Origin: Ypsolopha sequella
Taxonomy: Eukaryota > Arthropoda > Insecta > Lepidoptera > Ypsolophidae
DNA: 64,000 nt
Assembly (NCBI GenBank): GCA_934047225.1
Contig: OW203989.1
Span: forward strand, 13,739,977 to 13,803,976
Direction: 5' to 3'
Shown here: positions 8,598 to 18,759 of the stretch, one piece after another
How positions within the stretch are numbered: the first letter of the stretch is position 1
Layout of the letters: every line of letters starts with the position of its first letter
The notes under the pieces: generated by a model
Told to the model about the DNA's origin: nothing
Seen by the model: only the letters and a program-made list of their open reading frames with translations
Database searches by the model: none
Made by a program: the position numbers and the translations under genes

Positions 8598-9600
8598 AAA
8601 CCGGTAAAGTGCGAATCTGACTCGTGCATAAAGAGTTCCGTACCCCTACACAATACGGATACGGAACCCTAAAAGTAAATAACAACAATAAAGATGCCAT
8701 AGCAACATTAAGGCGACAAAAAACAAAGCGAAAAAACGGTAGCGCCTGACAAACAATTCGGTACCTTTTTAGTACGGAACCCAAATTTTCATTAGGTATT
8801 TTACTTTAAAGTATTTACTACAGACTGCCCAAAGTTTAAACTTTTACTTGTATGTTGTATTACCGTTCTAAAGATAGAGCCTTTGTTATAATAATCTGTT
8901 CCTTGGGTAAGGCACCCTAAAAAGGGTGGTTTATAATGTTCCACACATTCACAATATTAGTCTATTTAAGAAGAAAATATCAACATTTCGTAATTAAGTC
9001 ACTAAAAAAACGGTAGTTTGCGAATCCGTCTCGCGCATAAAGGGTTCCGTACCCCTACACAATACGGGTATGGAACCCTAAAAGTAAATTGCAACAACAT
9101 AGATGCCATAGCACCATGGCGACAAAAAACAAAGCGATAAAACGGTACCGCCTGACAAACAATTCGGTACCTTTTTAGGAAGGAACCCAAATTTTTATTA
9201 TTTCTTATTTTACTTTAAAGTAGTCTGCCTAAATTTTCAACTTGAATGTATAACCGTTCTAACGATAGAGCCTTTGTTATAATAATTTGTGCTTTGGGTA
9301 AGGAACCCTAAAACACATTTAGTCTATTTAAGAAGATAAATATCAACATTTCGTAATTAAGTCGCTATTAAACCGGCTAAGTGCAATTCAGACTCGCTCA
9401 CGAAGGATTCCGTACTACCATCACACAATATGGGTACGAAACCCCAAATCATTATGGTAAATACCAACAATAAAGATGACATAGCAACATCAAGGCGACA
9501 AAAAACAAGGCGCTAAAATGGTAGCGCCTGACAAACAAATCAGCACCTTTTGAATACGGAACTCTAATATTTATATGCCCAAAATTGTTTTTTTATAAAG
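8598..9600 (+). repeat. three tandem units of the GTGCGA/GTTCCGTA repeat
   Basis: Units begin near 8598, 9008 and 9370 with variants of 'aaccggtaaagtgcgaatc'. Each runs through a CGC..A.AAAG.GTTCCGTA block, GATACGGAACCCTAAAA, CATAGCAACAT..AGGCGACA and CTGACAAACAATTCGGTACC. Between units, ATAGAGCCTTTGTTATAATA and TATCAACATTTCGTAATTA are also duplicated, so whole units of about 360-410 bp were tandemly copied. Fragments of the family occur at 9735, 16305, 22141, 23896, 30875, 34655 and 56350. Confidence 0.85.
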
Positions 9601-9734
9601 ATAGAGCTGAAACAAATAACATCGAATAATTGGACCGCCCTTGTATTTCCATTTATTGAACTTTTTATGCTGTGATAGGGGCCATATTATTATTTGCCGT
9701 GATAGAGGACAATGTAACATATATTATGTGAAAA

Positions 9735-9835
9735 TATTTACGCGCTACCTATAACGGCTGAAGCCATGTGATAGATGGATAGACAGCGGAGGATTAGTAA
9801 TAGGGTCACGGAACCTAATGATACGGAACCCTAAA
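9735..9835 (-). repeat. fragment of the GTTCCGTA-family repeat
   Basis: It contains CTACCTATAACGGCTGAAG, ATAGACAGCGGAGGATTAGT, AATAGGGTC and ACGGAACCCTAAAA, matching the fragment at 56350-56465. Confidence 0.7.
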
Positions 9836-10148
9836 AATCAAGGTAAAAGGTTATTTATCAAGTAAAGCTTTAAATATATTAAAGGAAAAATAAAGCGGCT
9901 AATGTTGTTTTATTTGTATATGCATCCTTTATGATGTAGGTATATTGAAATGTCTATGTACTCGTGTGTCATTCAAAAAAGACCAGGTTTAGCTCATTAT
10001 TCTGAGAGGTTTAGACATAATAATGTACTCTGTGGTTTAGACTGACAAGCCTGCCTTTCACTTCATGGTCAAAAGAAATTTTAACCTGCCTGTTGCATCT
10101 ATTTGTGGATAATAGTAATAATAACTTACAGTAAAAATTAATATTGCA

Positions 10149-10636
10149 ATGGAACCTGAAATATTGTACATAAATGAAAATCCTTGTCCACACCTAGTTG
10201 TCCCTATACCTGGAGATGGTTCATGTTTGTTCCATTCTTTGTCATTCTCTATGTATGGGAACATTGAGTCGTCATATGACATTAGGTGTGCGGTAGTCGA
10301 GTATGTGGTAGCGCATTGGGATGAAATGCAACTTTATACGTGTGACGAGCGTGGAGACACATGTACTCGACAGCAATGATGAAAACTACCACCTACGGTT
10401 CCGTATCCGAACTTATGGCAGCCACCGCTTTGTATCCATTTACGTTCGAGATTTACGAAAATGGCCGTTTGAGAGGATCATTCGGTGGCGATCCTGGGAT
10501 GCCAGTGAAACGTTTACGATTCTCTGGTATTTTCTTAGGTGGTCATTATGAAATGCTCCTTCCCGATACTAGTTTCTCAGGAGTATGTCCAAATGATCAG
10601 TTAAAGGGAGTGGGTTTTAAGAAAATCCGCAGCTGA
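10149..10636 (+). pseudogene. OTU-family cysteine protease, frameshifted
   Basis: Residues 1-74 (10149-10376) include VPIPGDGSCLFHSLS, where D-G-x-C-L-F is the catalytic cysteine signature of OTU deubiquitinating proteases, and IRCAVVEYV, the helix that follows. The frame ends at a TGA (10377). The remainder continues in another frame from about 10355: YGSVSELMAATALYPFTFEI and FSGIFLGGHYEMLLPD, with the histidine of GGHYEML as the likely catalytic base. A second shift near 10625 leads into a basic tail (PEKKKRR). One frameshift therefore splits an otherwise recognisable domain. Stand-alone OTU domains of this type are common in transposable elements, including Helitrons and LINEs; the parent element is not identifiable here. 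Confidence 0.8.
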
Positions 10637-10997
10637 CGTGCAAGAAATATTACCCGAGAAGAAAAAAAGGAGGACTACCTACAAAAAGAAATGAGATCCC
10701 ATCAAAAACATAAAATGTACAAAAATGGCAAGTCTCGCAACGCAATCCTTCCACCGTAAAAAGTGGAAGCACCTTTTCATTTAAGTTAGTATGGGAGCAC
10801 CTATTTAACAAATTTATCATTAATTGTTTCCTATTTAGTTACCTACCAACATTAAGTGACTGTATTAATATTAGTTATCTTTATTTCCTAATAAAATATG
10901 GTGACTTTGCAATCGCAGAGCACAAATAAAGCACTGATGCGTAGAAATATCTTCTCAAATCGCTACTAAATTGGTATTAGGTAGCTGATATGTTGTA

Positions 10998-12305
10998 CGA
11001 GGGGCATGCCAAAAGAAACTAGATACTCAAAAATTATAAAATTTATTCTTTATTACAAGTATCGATCTTTTCGAAGTATTCACCCTGAGCACGTATACAC
11101 TTTTCTATACGTCTGAACTTAATGGAAAATACCAATGACCACTCTTCTTTAGACACCTCAGAAATCTCGAAAATATAGGCAGCCAGTGCATCTTCTTTGC
11201 TTTCAAACTTCTTCCCCTTTATTTTTTTCTTTGATTTTTGGAAACAGGTAAAATCACAAGGTGCTAGGTCAGGGGAATATGGTGAGTGAGGGAGGATTGA
11301 CGCATTTTTTGAGTCGAAAAAGTCAAGTGTTTTGGCAGACGTGTGCGACGCCGCATTGTCGTGGTGCCTGAGAAGGCGTCGGATTCCTGACTTCGGTCGC
11401 TTGTCACACCAAGCTGATATTACTGTTGGAGCACAAACTGTCACATACCATTCGGAGTTCATCGTTCTTTGATTCTCTAGCACTACAGTAGCAATATGAT
11501 CCGTTTTGCTGAAAAACGAGGCGACCATTTGTTTCTGTGTGCTTCGTGCACGGCGACATTTCGTTGGAGTTGGCTCATCTTCAAAGCACCATACAGTCAA
11601 ATGTCACTTTGTTTCGGGATCATAGTTATAAAGCCATGTTTCATCACCAGTCAGCATATCATACACATTTTTTTTCTCGCCACCGTCGAATTTATCTATC
11701 ATGAATAGGCACCAATCCAACCGACGGTCTTCTGCTCATCGGTAAGTTTGTGCGGCACCCATCTCAAACAACATTTACGGAGAGAAAGGTGGTCGTGAAT
11801 TATGGTTTGCATTGCTGCTGATCCAATTCCCTGTTCTCGCTCCAGCTCTACATACATAATTCGTTGGTTTTCGCGAATAAGTTTTTCGACTGCACGAACG
11901 TTTTCTTCTGTGACTGCGGTTGGCAGCCGACCTGTCTTCGCTTCATCTTTGAGACATCCCCGTCCTCTTTTAAATTCAGCAAACCAATTAAATACTGTTG
12001 TTCGTGAGCAACCAGACTCACCAAAAGTAGTAGCCAAAAGTTCAAAACATTCTTGAGGCTTAAAACTTTTTTATAGTCATAATAAATCATAGCGCGACAA
12101 TCACTTCGACTGAGCTCCATTGCTGCAAGCGAATTCCCGCCAGATTCTCGGAAAAATGATGCTCATCCAAATAAAAAAAAAAAGAAATGATGTGCGTTCT
12201 ATTTTCAGATATACCAACAAACAACCAGCCTACAAGATGATGTATAACTTGCCAGTGTCAATCAAAGGAGTAAAGAGTATCTAACTTCTTTTGGCATGCC
12301 CCTCG
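10998..12305 (-). mobile_element. mariner transposon (1308 bp)
   Basis: The terminal inverted repeats begin CGAGGGGCATGCCAAAAGAA at both ends and extend to about 31 bp with two mismatches. TA lies directly outside each end (10996-10997 and 12306-12307), the expected mariner duplication. The length is typical of mariner (about 1.3 kb). It encodes a damaged D34D transposase on the minus strand. Confidence 0.95.
11043..12118 (-). pseudogene. mariner D34D transposase, inactive
   Basis: Mariner transposases cut and paste DNA ends through a DD34D catalytic triad. It starts MELSRSDCRAMIYYDYKK. After a frameshift near 12050 the helix-turn-helix follows (GCSRTTVFNWFAEFKRG), with VPHKLTDEQK as the linker. 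A second frameshift near 11725 leads to FDGGEKK and TGDETWLYNYDPETK (first Asp). A TGA follows PETK where the family usually has a polar residue. The last frame holds RHHDNAASHTS (second Asp) and SPYSPDLAPCDF (third Asp), with exactly 34 residues between the second and third Asp. It ends EYFEKIDTCNKE. All three catalytic residues survive, but two frameshifts and one stop make it inactive. Confidence 0.93.
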
Positions 12306-12593
12306 TATATGTTGCTGTGCGATTGCGAAGTCACAATATTTTATTAGGAAATAAAGATGACTAATATTAATACAGTCACTTAATGTTGGTAGGTAACTAA
12401 ATAGGAAACAATTAATGATAAATTTGTTAAATAGGTGCTCCCATACTAACTTAAATGAAAAGGTGCTTCCATAAATACTAAAATAGCAGACTTGGCTTTA
12501 CATAAGATCTCACAACTTTTTACGGTGGAAGGATTGCGTTGCGAGACTTGCCATTTTTGTACATTTTATGTTTTTGATGGGATTTTATTTTTA

Positions 12594-12796
12594 TTTTTGT
12601 ATAATTAAGACGCCATAATGTTGTATATATATTTTTTATTCATATATCAAATGTCATTCATTTAAACTCATTAGTCATAAGGTTGTATATATTTTATGTC
12701 ATTTACTATGTATAATTCGACTGATGCCGCCCCCAAAGTGGGCCGAAATATATTTCGAAATTAAGTTTTTGTACGGCGTTTTAATTATACAAAAAA
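12594..12796 (+). mobile_element. PLE-tail-like inverted-repeat unit
   Basis: The ends TTTTTGTATAATTAAGACGC (12594-12613) and GCGTTTTAATTATAC are inverse with one mismatch. The unit contains a hammerhead-like motif and a T-rich stretch (ATGTCATTTACTATG) resembling the PLE 3' UTR at 4160-4215. It has no coding sequence. Confidence 0.5.
12716..12759 (+). ncRNA. hammerhead-like ribozyme motif, copy 3 (decayed stem II)
   Basis: The order is TTCGA (stem I), CTGATG, CC, GCCCCC-AAAG-TGGGCC (stem II with two mismatches), GAAA, TATAT, T, TCGAA (stem I return). Stem I is a perfect 5 bp with a sequence different from the other copies. The broken stem II suggests a relic. Confidence 0.4.
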
Positions 12797-12816
12797 TAAA
12801 ATAAGAGTATTAGTAT

Positions 12817-12883
12817 AGGAAATATAATTTGAACCGATTCACCTTGTAGCTTATAAGGCTAATCGGGTCAAATTATATTTCCT
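12817..12883. repeat. perfect-type hairpin, 67 bp
   Basis: AGGAAATATAATTTGAACCG pairs with the inverse CGGGTCAAATTATATTTCCT with one mismatch, enclosing a 23-base loop. No function was seen; it may be a MITE end-to-end remnant. Confidence 0.6.
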
Positions 12884-13684
12884 GAACCTTTCTATGAAAC
12901 AGTGCTATGTTGACTCCTTAGTAAAAGTTGTTCGTATAGATGACATCTATACTTTGGCTTTTCTTTTTTCAAAAATCCAGCCAGAAAATGAAAAGCCAAA
13001 AATAGCGTTAATTCTAAAACGATATAATTACTGTAATAGAAAATTAAATTAAGTGCGACATCAAAACAATCTCCATTCATTGAAAGCTCTAGCCACCCCG
13101 CGAGGGACGTAGCCGCATAGTGTTATTACAAAAGCAATTAACTTGGCCAGTGACATAAAGCGACAAAGCTAACATAATTTTGGATACCATACTGAACCAC
13201 AACAGTGGACCAATCGTCTGGGAATTGTAATTAAAACTTTTATATAATCTGGCTTTCGCCCCGCAGCTCCAGCCGTTGAAACATTTTGAATCGTGATCTT
13301 GAAAATGTTCGTTCCAAACTTGAAATAAACTACTATGTAGTATAGTCTCACTATTTATTTAAAAAAAAATACCGGCAGTCATGGGGACTGCCGACAGAAG
13401 CTAAAATAACATGTCGGTAACGGTGACGCGAACCTATAAGATTCTCCCCTACCAAAAGTCGCTCAACGCGCCTTAAGAAGTTTTCACTTCAAAAATATTT
13501 CTTCTAACCGGTTTCGGATATTACACCATTTTCAAGGGATTACAGATATAAACGAAAGATGAATACGTATTTTCAGTTTTTTAGTAATCGCAAGTAAAAA
13601 TTTTGACACAAACGTCTTGAAGAAAACAATGTATGAGTCATTGAGCGTTTACATTCATAGTACGAATATATCCACTCCTAATAG
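12884..13684. other. no gene recognised
   Basis: Contains a C/G-rich block at 13370-13450 (CCGGCAGTC, GGGGACTGCC) and AACCGGTTTCGGATATTAC at 13508. No coding or RNA feature could be supported. Confidence 0.4.
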
Positions 13685-13985
13685 TAGTTTATCGTGTTTT
13701 AAACGTAACCGAGTGATTTATTTATCTTACGCCCGTGTATCATACTACGTTTTTCAATGCATAGTGTGAGGAAATAAAACAAATATAATCTTGTGAACTT
13801 TAAATTATGGACTGTTAAAAGGACTGTAGCCAGAGCCGTTAAACAGTGGAAGAAAAAGTATAACATTCTAGTAAATAAATTTAAAAAATAATAATAATAA
13901 AGCCCTATGGCAAAATAATCGACTTTCTGTTCGGTTTTGATGCATAAAAAGTGGGCCTTTACGAGCACTTGCATTGAAAAATTAT
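13685..13985 (-). repeat. dispersed repeat R1, copy 2 (inverted)
   Basis: The reverse complement of 4362-4757, recognisable by TTTCTGTTCGGTTTTGATGC, AAAAGTGGGCCTTTACGAGC and CCCGTGTATCATACTACG. It is missing the palindromic terminal part present in copy 1. Confidence 0.8.
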
Positions 13986-14322
13986 TTAATAGCAAGAAGT
14001 TGACAACGCTTTGTTTGGAAAAAATATGAAGAATATGTGAGACAGATACTAGAGAATGATTGATTTTGAGTTGTAAAATATAAAACAGACAGACAGAGTT
14101 TCATTTTGTATAGAGTCAGAGGTGATTCATTAATATGGAATGTTTCACGAATGGCTGCCCAATTTAAAACATTTACAGTCCTTAATTTCAGATTATAATT
14201 TAAAATCATATCAATGTGGTTGGAAAACACTTTTAGCGCGTCCGAGTTGTTGTTTATTTGATTTTCCTTCTCTTCTTAATTCATAATTTATTTTGTTTAC
14301 AGTTGTGTTATTTATTTTTCAG

Positions 14323-14376
14323 GTATTTCACGTCTTGATACTGATTGTCACGAAGTGGTTTACTGTGGATTCAACT
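14323..14376 (+). CDS. candidate internal exon, 54 nt
   Basis: A pyrimidine-rich tract ending TTTATTTTTCAG precedes it and GTAAGT follows it, both good splice signals. Two of three frames are open, one giving a Cys/His-containing peptide (RLDTDCHEVVYCGFN) and one a hydrophobic peptide. It is short enough to be open by chance. No neighbouring exon can be linked to it. Confidence 0.15.
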
Positions 14377-14430
14377 GTAAGTTAATATGATTATCACTTA
14401 CGAATGTCTGCACTTGGTGAAATATCATCA

Positions 14431-14616
14431 ATATCTTGATAAAAATACTTTTACTGTTTCACAATTAATATCACTACAATAACTCAAACCGGTTTCGACT
14501 TATGGCATTATCAAAGTATCACAAGAAAACTATTAAATAAATATTAATAAATGGTAAATAAAATTGTGAAGAAGTTGTTAAATTGTGAAATACTCTAAGT
14601 ATTTTTATCAAGATAT
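14431..14616. mobile_element. inverted-repeat MITE, 186 bp
   Basis: The ends are perfect 20-bp inverted repeats (ATATCTTGATAAAAATACTT and its inverse). A second inner pair (TTTCACAATTA, TAAATTGTGAAA) continues the palindrome. The centre contains AACCGGTTTCGAC. Confidence 0.7.
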
Positions 14617-15247
14617 CAACTTATTCTAAAAAATCATCCTACGCAAGAGGTCGCTTTCTATCCCAGTTTTTTATCCCAAGAAGCCCTGTGTAGTGTAGGT
14701 ACTTAGTGGACACATTTTGACGTTTTCATAAAAGTCGACGCTTGTTTTCTCTTATCTCAAGTTAAGTTTCTTGCCGTCAAGTTGGTACGAACTAAGCTCT
14801 CATGTCAAACGTCTGGTTGGGCTCTTCAGACCGCGACGGGTGCGTTGCAGCGAATGGGTTTATAACTTTCCTACGTGCTTACTTCATTATAGTTGAGGAA
14901 AATTATAATGTAAATAATAATTGCTTTTCTGTTCGGTGGCGGAAACATGAATAAACTGGGGATATATAACTTACCCAGAAAATTAAACCACATGCTCTGC
15001 TAATCATACTGAACCACTTTGTATTTACATTTAAATAACTACTCGTGACATTCTATGAAAAAGCGGAAAAATACATGTATTTTCAAAAGATTTTCTATGT
15101 GGTGTGTGTATGTATTTTATTATTTATTTATTTATTTGAGTAAAAATAAATAAATGTACTACCCACATTCACAATAACAACTTATGGCTAGTGAAAGGTT
15201 AATTTCGTAAATTTTCTGAGCACTTTTTGTGTGTTCAGTCGCGGCGA
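14617..15247. other. no gene recognised
   Basis: Includes an ATTT-rich low-complexity stretch at 15112-15155. Nothing else could be supported. Confidence 0.4.
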
Positions 15248-15540
15248 TAGGGCTCACCATCCTGGGACGCTGGGACGTAATAATCGTCGGTGAAAAGTGT
15301 GTGCACGTGTGTTGAATGGAACTCTCCGGGATTCATGTCGTGACCATTCGTCCTTCGTCCGTATACTAGTGTGTTTTTTGGTTTGTCCTTCTTTCACGCA
15401 GCAATATAGAGCAACGGATCGACGCGATTTTTTGAATAGAGATAGTTTATGGGCCGAAAAATGACATGGGCTACTTTTTGTCCCGGAAAAAATCAAACTA
15501 AATCAGCACGGGCAAAGCCGCGAGCAAAAGCTAGTGTTTT
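15248..15540 (+). repeat. lepidopteran non-LTR-type repeat fragment
   Basis: It contains GGGACGTAATAATCG, GAGCAACGGATCGACGCGAT, GACATGGGCTACTTTTTGTC and ends CAAAGCCGCGAGCAAAAGCT, the familiar tail in which degraded copies read 'gaagccgcgggcaaaagctag'. Parts recur at 22935-23100 and 48195-48270. It is non-coding. The LINE association is from general knowledge. Confidence 0.55.
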
Positions 15541-16304
15541 GTAAAGCCTTAGCTAGTACGAATAAACATATGTAAATGTTGATGTTCTTGAATAAGGAAT
15601 AATTTTTTAGGATTTTATGAATAAAGTTATTTCATCAAAATAATTCATTTTAAATTAACTTAATAATACTTGAAGGTGATTGATTCTGTTTGAGAAAACT
15701 GAACTTATTAATTAATTACTTACATATGTCGTTGTCACAGCTTTGTAAGTTAATTCGTTATTGAAATAATGTCACTGACTGGCTTGCCGAAATTCTACGC
15801 TTTCCTTACGTCAGACCACGAAACAAAAAAAAAACAACAAATTGTCGATGAAAACAAACACTTGTACTGTTTTTATCAATGATGATGTTTCACCAAGAGC
15901 CGACAATAGCAAGTATTAACTTTAACAATTTGTCCCCTGCAAAGTACACATCCAAACAAAAAATCTTTACAATTACATAGTATTTTTAAATTTAATTTGG
16001 TAATGGGTGCTCGGACAAAACGGAGAGAAATCGGAACAAAAGAGAGGTGTAAAAGTATTTTGAGCACGTCCATCCCCGGATTAGTCCCGTTTCGTTACTC
16101 ATAGTTACGGTCCTTGAATGCTGCGTATTTTTAGATTTTGAAAACTCAATTGATTATCTTTATTACTCTGGTAGAATTTTTGTGTTTCAATTTCTCGTTT
16201 TTTTTTTCTTATTATTATTTAACGTTGTTAAATAGTTACGCTTGTACTGTCAAAATTTCAACTAACTACCTATTAAGGTTGATAAACTGTAGACCCCTGA
16301 TACA
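15541..16304. other. no gene recognised
   Basis: AT-rich; the open stretch at 16138-16335 is low-complexity (FFFSYYYLTLL) and runs into a repeat, so it is not credible. Confidence 0.4.
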
Positions 16305-16440
16305 GATGGACAGACAGACAGCGGAGGCTCAGTAATAGTTTGGATACTGCACGGTTTTTTGTCGCCTTGATGTTGCTATGGCATCTATGTTGTTGTTATT
16401 ACCATAATGGAACTCCTTGTGCGCGATTCCGGTTGGCCGG
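16305..16440 (-). repeat. GTTCCGTA-family repeat fragment
   Basis: ACAGACAGACAGCGGAGGCT, TTTTTTGTCGCCTTGATGTT and GCTATGGCATCTATGTTGTT are the inverse of blocks in the tandem array at 8598-9600. It ends GCGATTCCGGTTGGCCGG. Confidence 0.75.
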
Positions 16441-16850
16441 TTTTCTCATACTGAATAATCCCAACGCATCACCACCGATTTCCTTATTTTGAAATCAAAA
16501 GGAAACAGCCCTCCCAGATGGAAAGTCCGGAGGGCACACGGAGAATTTTTAATTAATTACAAAAAAATCTGTCCGGTAATCACGTTTCGTTACTGCACCG
16601 AATTCCTCCATTTTTAATTGACTTACTTGAAGAATTCCCGGCAATATTGGACAAGAGTATACCAATCTATTTTTTATTAAGCTTCTTGAATTGATTAAAA
16701 ATTTATTGGCTCTGACAGATTCTAAAATATCAAATTTAAGGGAGAGAAACAGAACGGTTCTTTTATGCTCAATTTTACCTTGTCAAAATTTCGATCATAT
16801 TGGTTTAAAGTAAAAAGGTTTCAATGTGTTAAAAATTAAGGCTGCATATA
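16441..16850. other. no gene recognised
   Basis: Unremarkable AT-rich sequence; no open frame or shared repeat seen. Confidence 0.4.
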
Positions 16851-16980
16851 ATGTCAGATTGAGCACCTCATTTTGCATCAATCAGAACTGAACTCTTTGA
16901 CGTTTTCTTTTAGTTTAAAATAGCGCGCCATCAGCCGTAGTTGTTACGATCACCAAGAAACACGCACTTACGAAAAGCTG
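16851..16980 (+). repeat. dispersed repeat R2, 5' part of a split copy
   Basis: TTGAGCACCTCATTTT and TTAAAA.AGCGCGC blocks match 29575-29700 in order. The continuation of the family (TTTGCAGTTTTTTTGTGCATCG and onward) appears only at 18822-19330, so this copy is divided by about 1.8 kb containing several palindromes. Confidence 0.6.
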
Positions 16981-17342
16981 CGTTTTTATTTTATACTTTT
17001 TTAAATGAAATTATTAAAATGTTCTTAAATACTTAGACGGAGTTATTGATCACTTATTTTTAGTACAGGTTAAAAGGCTGTAAAAAACATGAAATTTACA
17101 GTTTTTCTTTTCTATCGAGCGAACTTTAAAGCTTTTGCGTTTTCTCTTAAATGTTTATCTGACCATAGATCAGTCTTATAGTCTACCATCTATATTATTT
17201 TTATCAAACCGATTGACCAAGTTACACAATGTGAAATGGTCATTTGAAGTTGTGCATCTGACATTATGGACCCTTAAAGCAACTCGTTTGCAAGTATTAT
17301 CTTACTAGTTGCAATCTGAGAGCAAAGAGCGTATGTATTATT

Positions 17343-17570
17343 ATGATTTATATAAAAACGGCTCACCTCAATACGTGTTATGATCGGGAAAGCCGACCAG
17401 TTTCAGCAGATTTAGTCTGCCTTCATCTGGGCACTCAGTGTGAGGCGTAACGTCGCGTCGTCGCGTAAACGTCTTCACTCGCCCAGATGAAGGCAGTCTA
17501 AATCTACTGAAACTGGTCGGCTTTCCCGATCATAACACGTATTGAAGTGAGCCTTTTTTATATAAATCAT
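17343..17570. mobile_element. palindromic family B element, 228 bp
   Basis: Two 90-bp arms (17343-17432 and 17481-17570) are inverse copies with only a few differences and contain TACGTGTTATGATCGGGAAA and GTTTCAGCAGATTTAGTCTG. The 48-bp loop contains GAGGCGTAACGTCGCGTCGT. Half copies lie at 691-798 and 18760-18803. High arm identity suggests a young insertion. Confidence 0.85.
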
Positions 17571-18385
17571 GAATTATCCTCAAGTCTCATTTAATTGTAT
17601 AATCGTATGTATTATTTTTAAAAACAAGACCATTTAGTGCATATAATATAAATTTATAAAAAAACGGCCTATAATTGGTACAGCTGAAAGCTCTCAAGTA
17701 TTTCAAGAGGAGTTATGAAGCGTCTGATTTCAGAAAGACCATGATTTCGATCTCAAGTTTAGCCTCCTTGTCTTAATTATTTTTTTGCCTTTCGACACCG
17801 CAATAATTTAACATATTACAAAATTATTAAAAACTCCATATCTCGTTATCATAAGTGGAATCAAGCGGTCAACTTCGTGGAAAGTAACGTTCAAATAAAG
17901 TTTTCGTTTCTGTCGTAGTGAAAATATTTATTTTACCGAAAGGTTCAAAGAAGCGTTTAATTATTTTACTAGGTTCAGAACTCCAGAGATAAGCATAATA
18001 AAATTAACTCTCTTTCCAAACAAATGTCTAAAAGCGTCAAACCAAATATAATAATATAAGAGGTGTAATACGGTTGAATCCAAAAGGGTAGAGATTGGGA
18101 CAAGTTAATTAGTTAACAGGATTGGCTTACATCTCATTAATATAATTAAACTAATTAAATTAGATGGCTCTTATCGCAGAAGATTGTTAAATGGGAAAAT
18201 AGCTGGAAGCTTTTAGTAAACCTGGAAACCGATTCGCAAGATTCTGGATCAGTTGTTAAGGCGCAGTGGGAAGTTGATATAATCGGTGAGTTCACTGGAT
18301 ATAATTGATGAGATCAAAAAGGGCGATGTGTTTGATTTTTTATATACATTTTATTGGAAGTTTTATATAATATTTTCAGTAAAAC
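17571..18385. other. no gene recognised
   Basis: AT-rich sequence; no supportable feature. Confidence 0.4.
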
Positions 18386-18534
18386 TGCGGGCGTAGCATA
18401 GTGTTTAATAGCGCGCGACGCCACTAGTTGAGTCACAAGTGCGAGGAGCGTGACCGTCGTGTCGCGCTCTTCGCACCTGTGATTCAACTAAGTGGCATCG
18501 CGCGCGATTAAACACCGTGCTACGAGGCCTGCAG
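18386..18534. mobile_element. GC-rich palindrome, about 149 bp
   Basis: Left arm blocks TAGTGTTTAATAGCGCGCGA and GTGCGAGGAGCG recur inverted in the right arm (TCGCGCGCGATTAAACACCG, CGCTCTTCGCAC). It is noticeably more GC-rich than its surroundings. The arms are about 62 bp and roughly 85-90% identical. Confidence 0.75.
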
Positions 18535-18543
18535 GCCTATTAT

Positions 18544-18750
18544 GTATCTTTAGTTGCCAACTGAATTGGGTGCCTATCATCAAAAACATAGGTATACCGT
18601 CAAATTTCGATTGTCTAAGGATATGTTCGCACTTGAGGTGACGTCACAGTTTGTAAATAGTTCAATACCCACTAAAGGCAATTTTGAAAGTTCTGTTTTT
18701 ATCTGTGTTTTTGATGATAGGCACCCAGTCCAGTTGGCAATCAAAGATAC
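18544..18750. mobile_element. palindromic MITE, 207 bp
   Basis: Arms of 45 bp (18544-18588 and 18706-18750) share GGGTGCCTATCATCAAAAAC and its inverse with a few mismatches. The open stretch inside is a by-product. It lies only 9 bp from the preceding palindrome. Confidence 0.8.
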
Positions 18751-18759
18751 AGAATAGGG

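Larger units (their letters stand above)
10688..12586. mobile_element. foldback element carrying a mariner in its loop
   Basis: The left arm (10688-10919) and right arm (12314-12586) are inverse copies: GATCCCATCAAAAACATAAA, TTGTTTCCTATTTAGTTACC and CTTTATTTCCTAATAAAATA on the left recur inverted on the right. The right arm has an extra segment of about 45 bp (12473-12516). Without the mariner the loop was roughly 85 bp, so the empty element was about 590 bp with arms near 235 bp. Outer ends are approximate. Confidence 0.75.

Noticed and set aside
13505..13545. AACCGGTTTCGGATATT as a further hammerhead-like motif (also near 14490)
   Set aside because: It contains CGAAAC on the minus strand but no CTGATG and no paired stems.
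18554..18757. 67-codon ORF
   Set aside because: Lies between the arms of a palindromic MITE.
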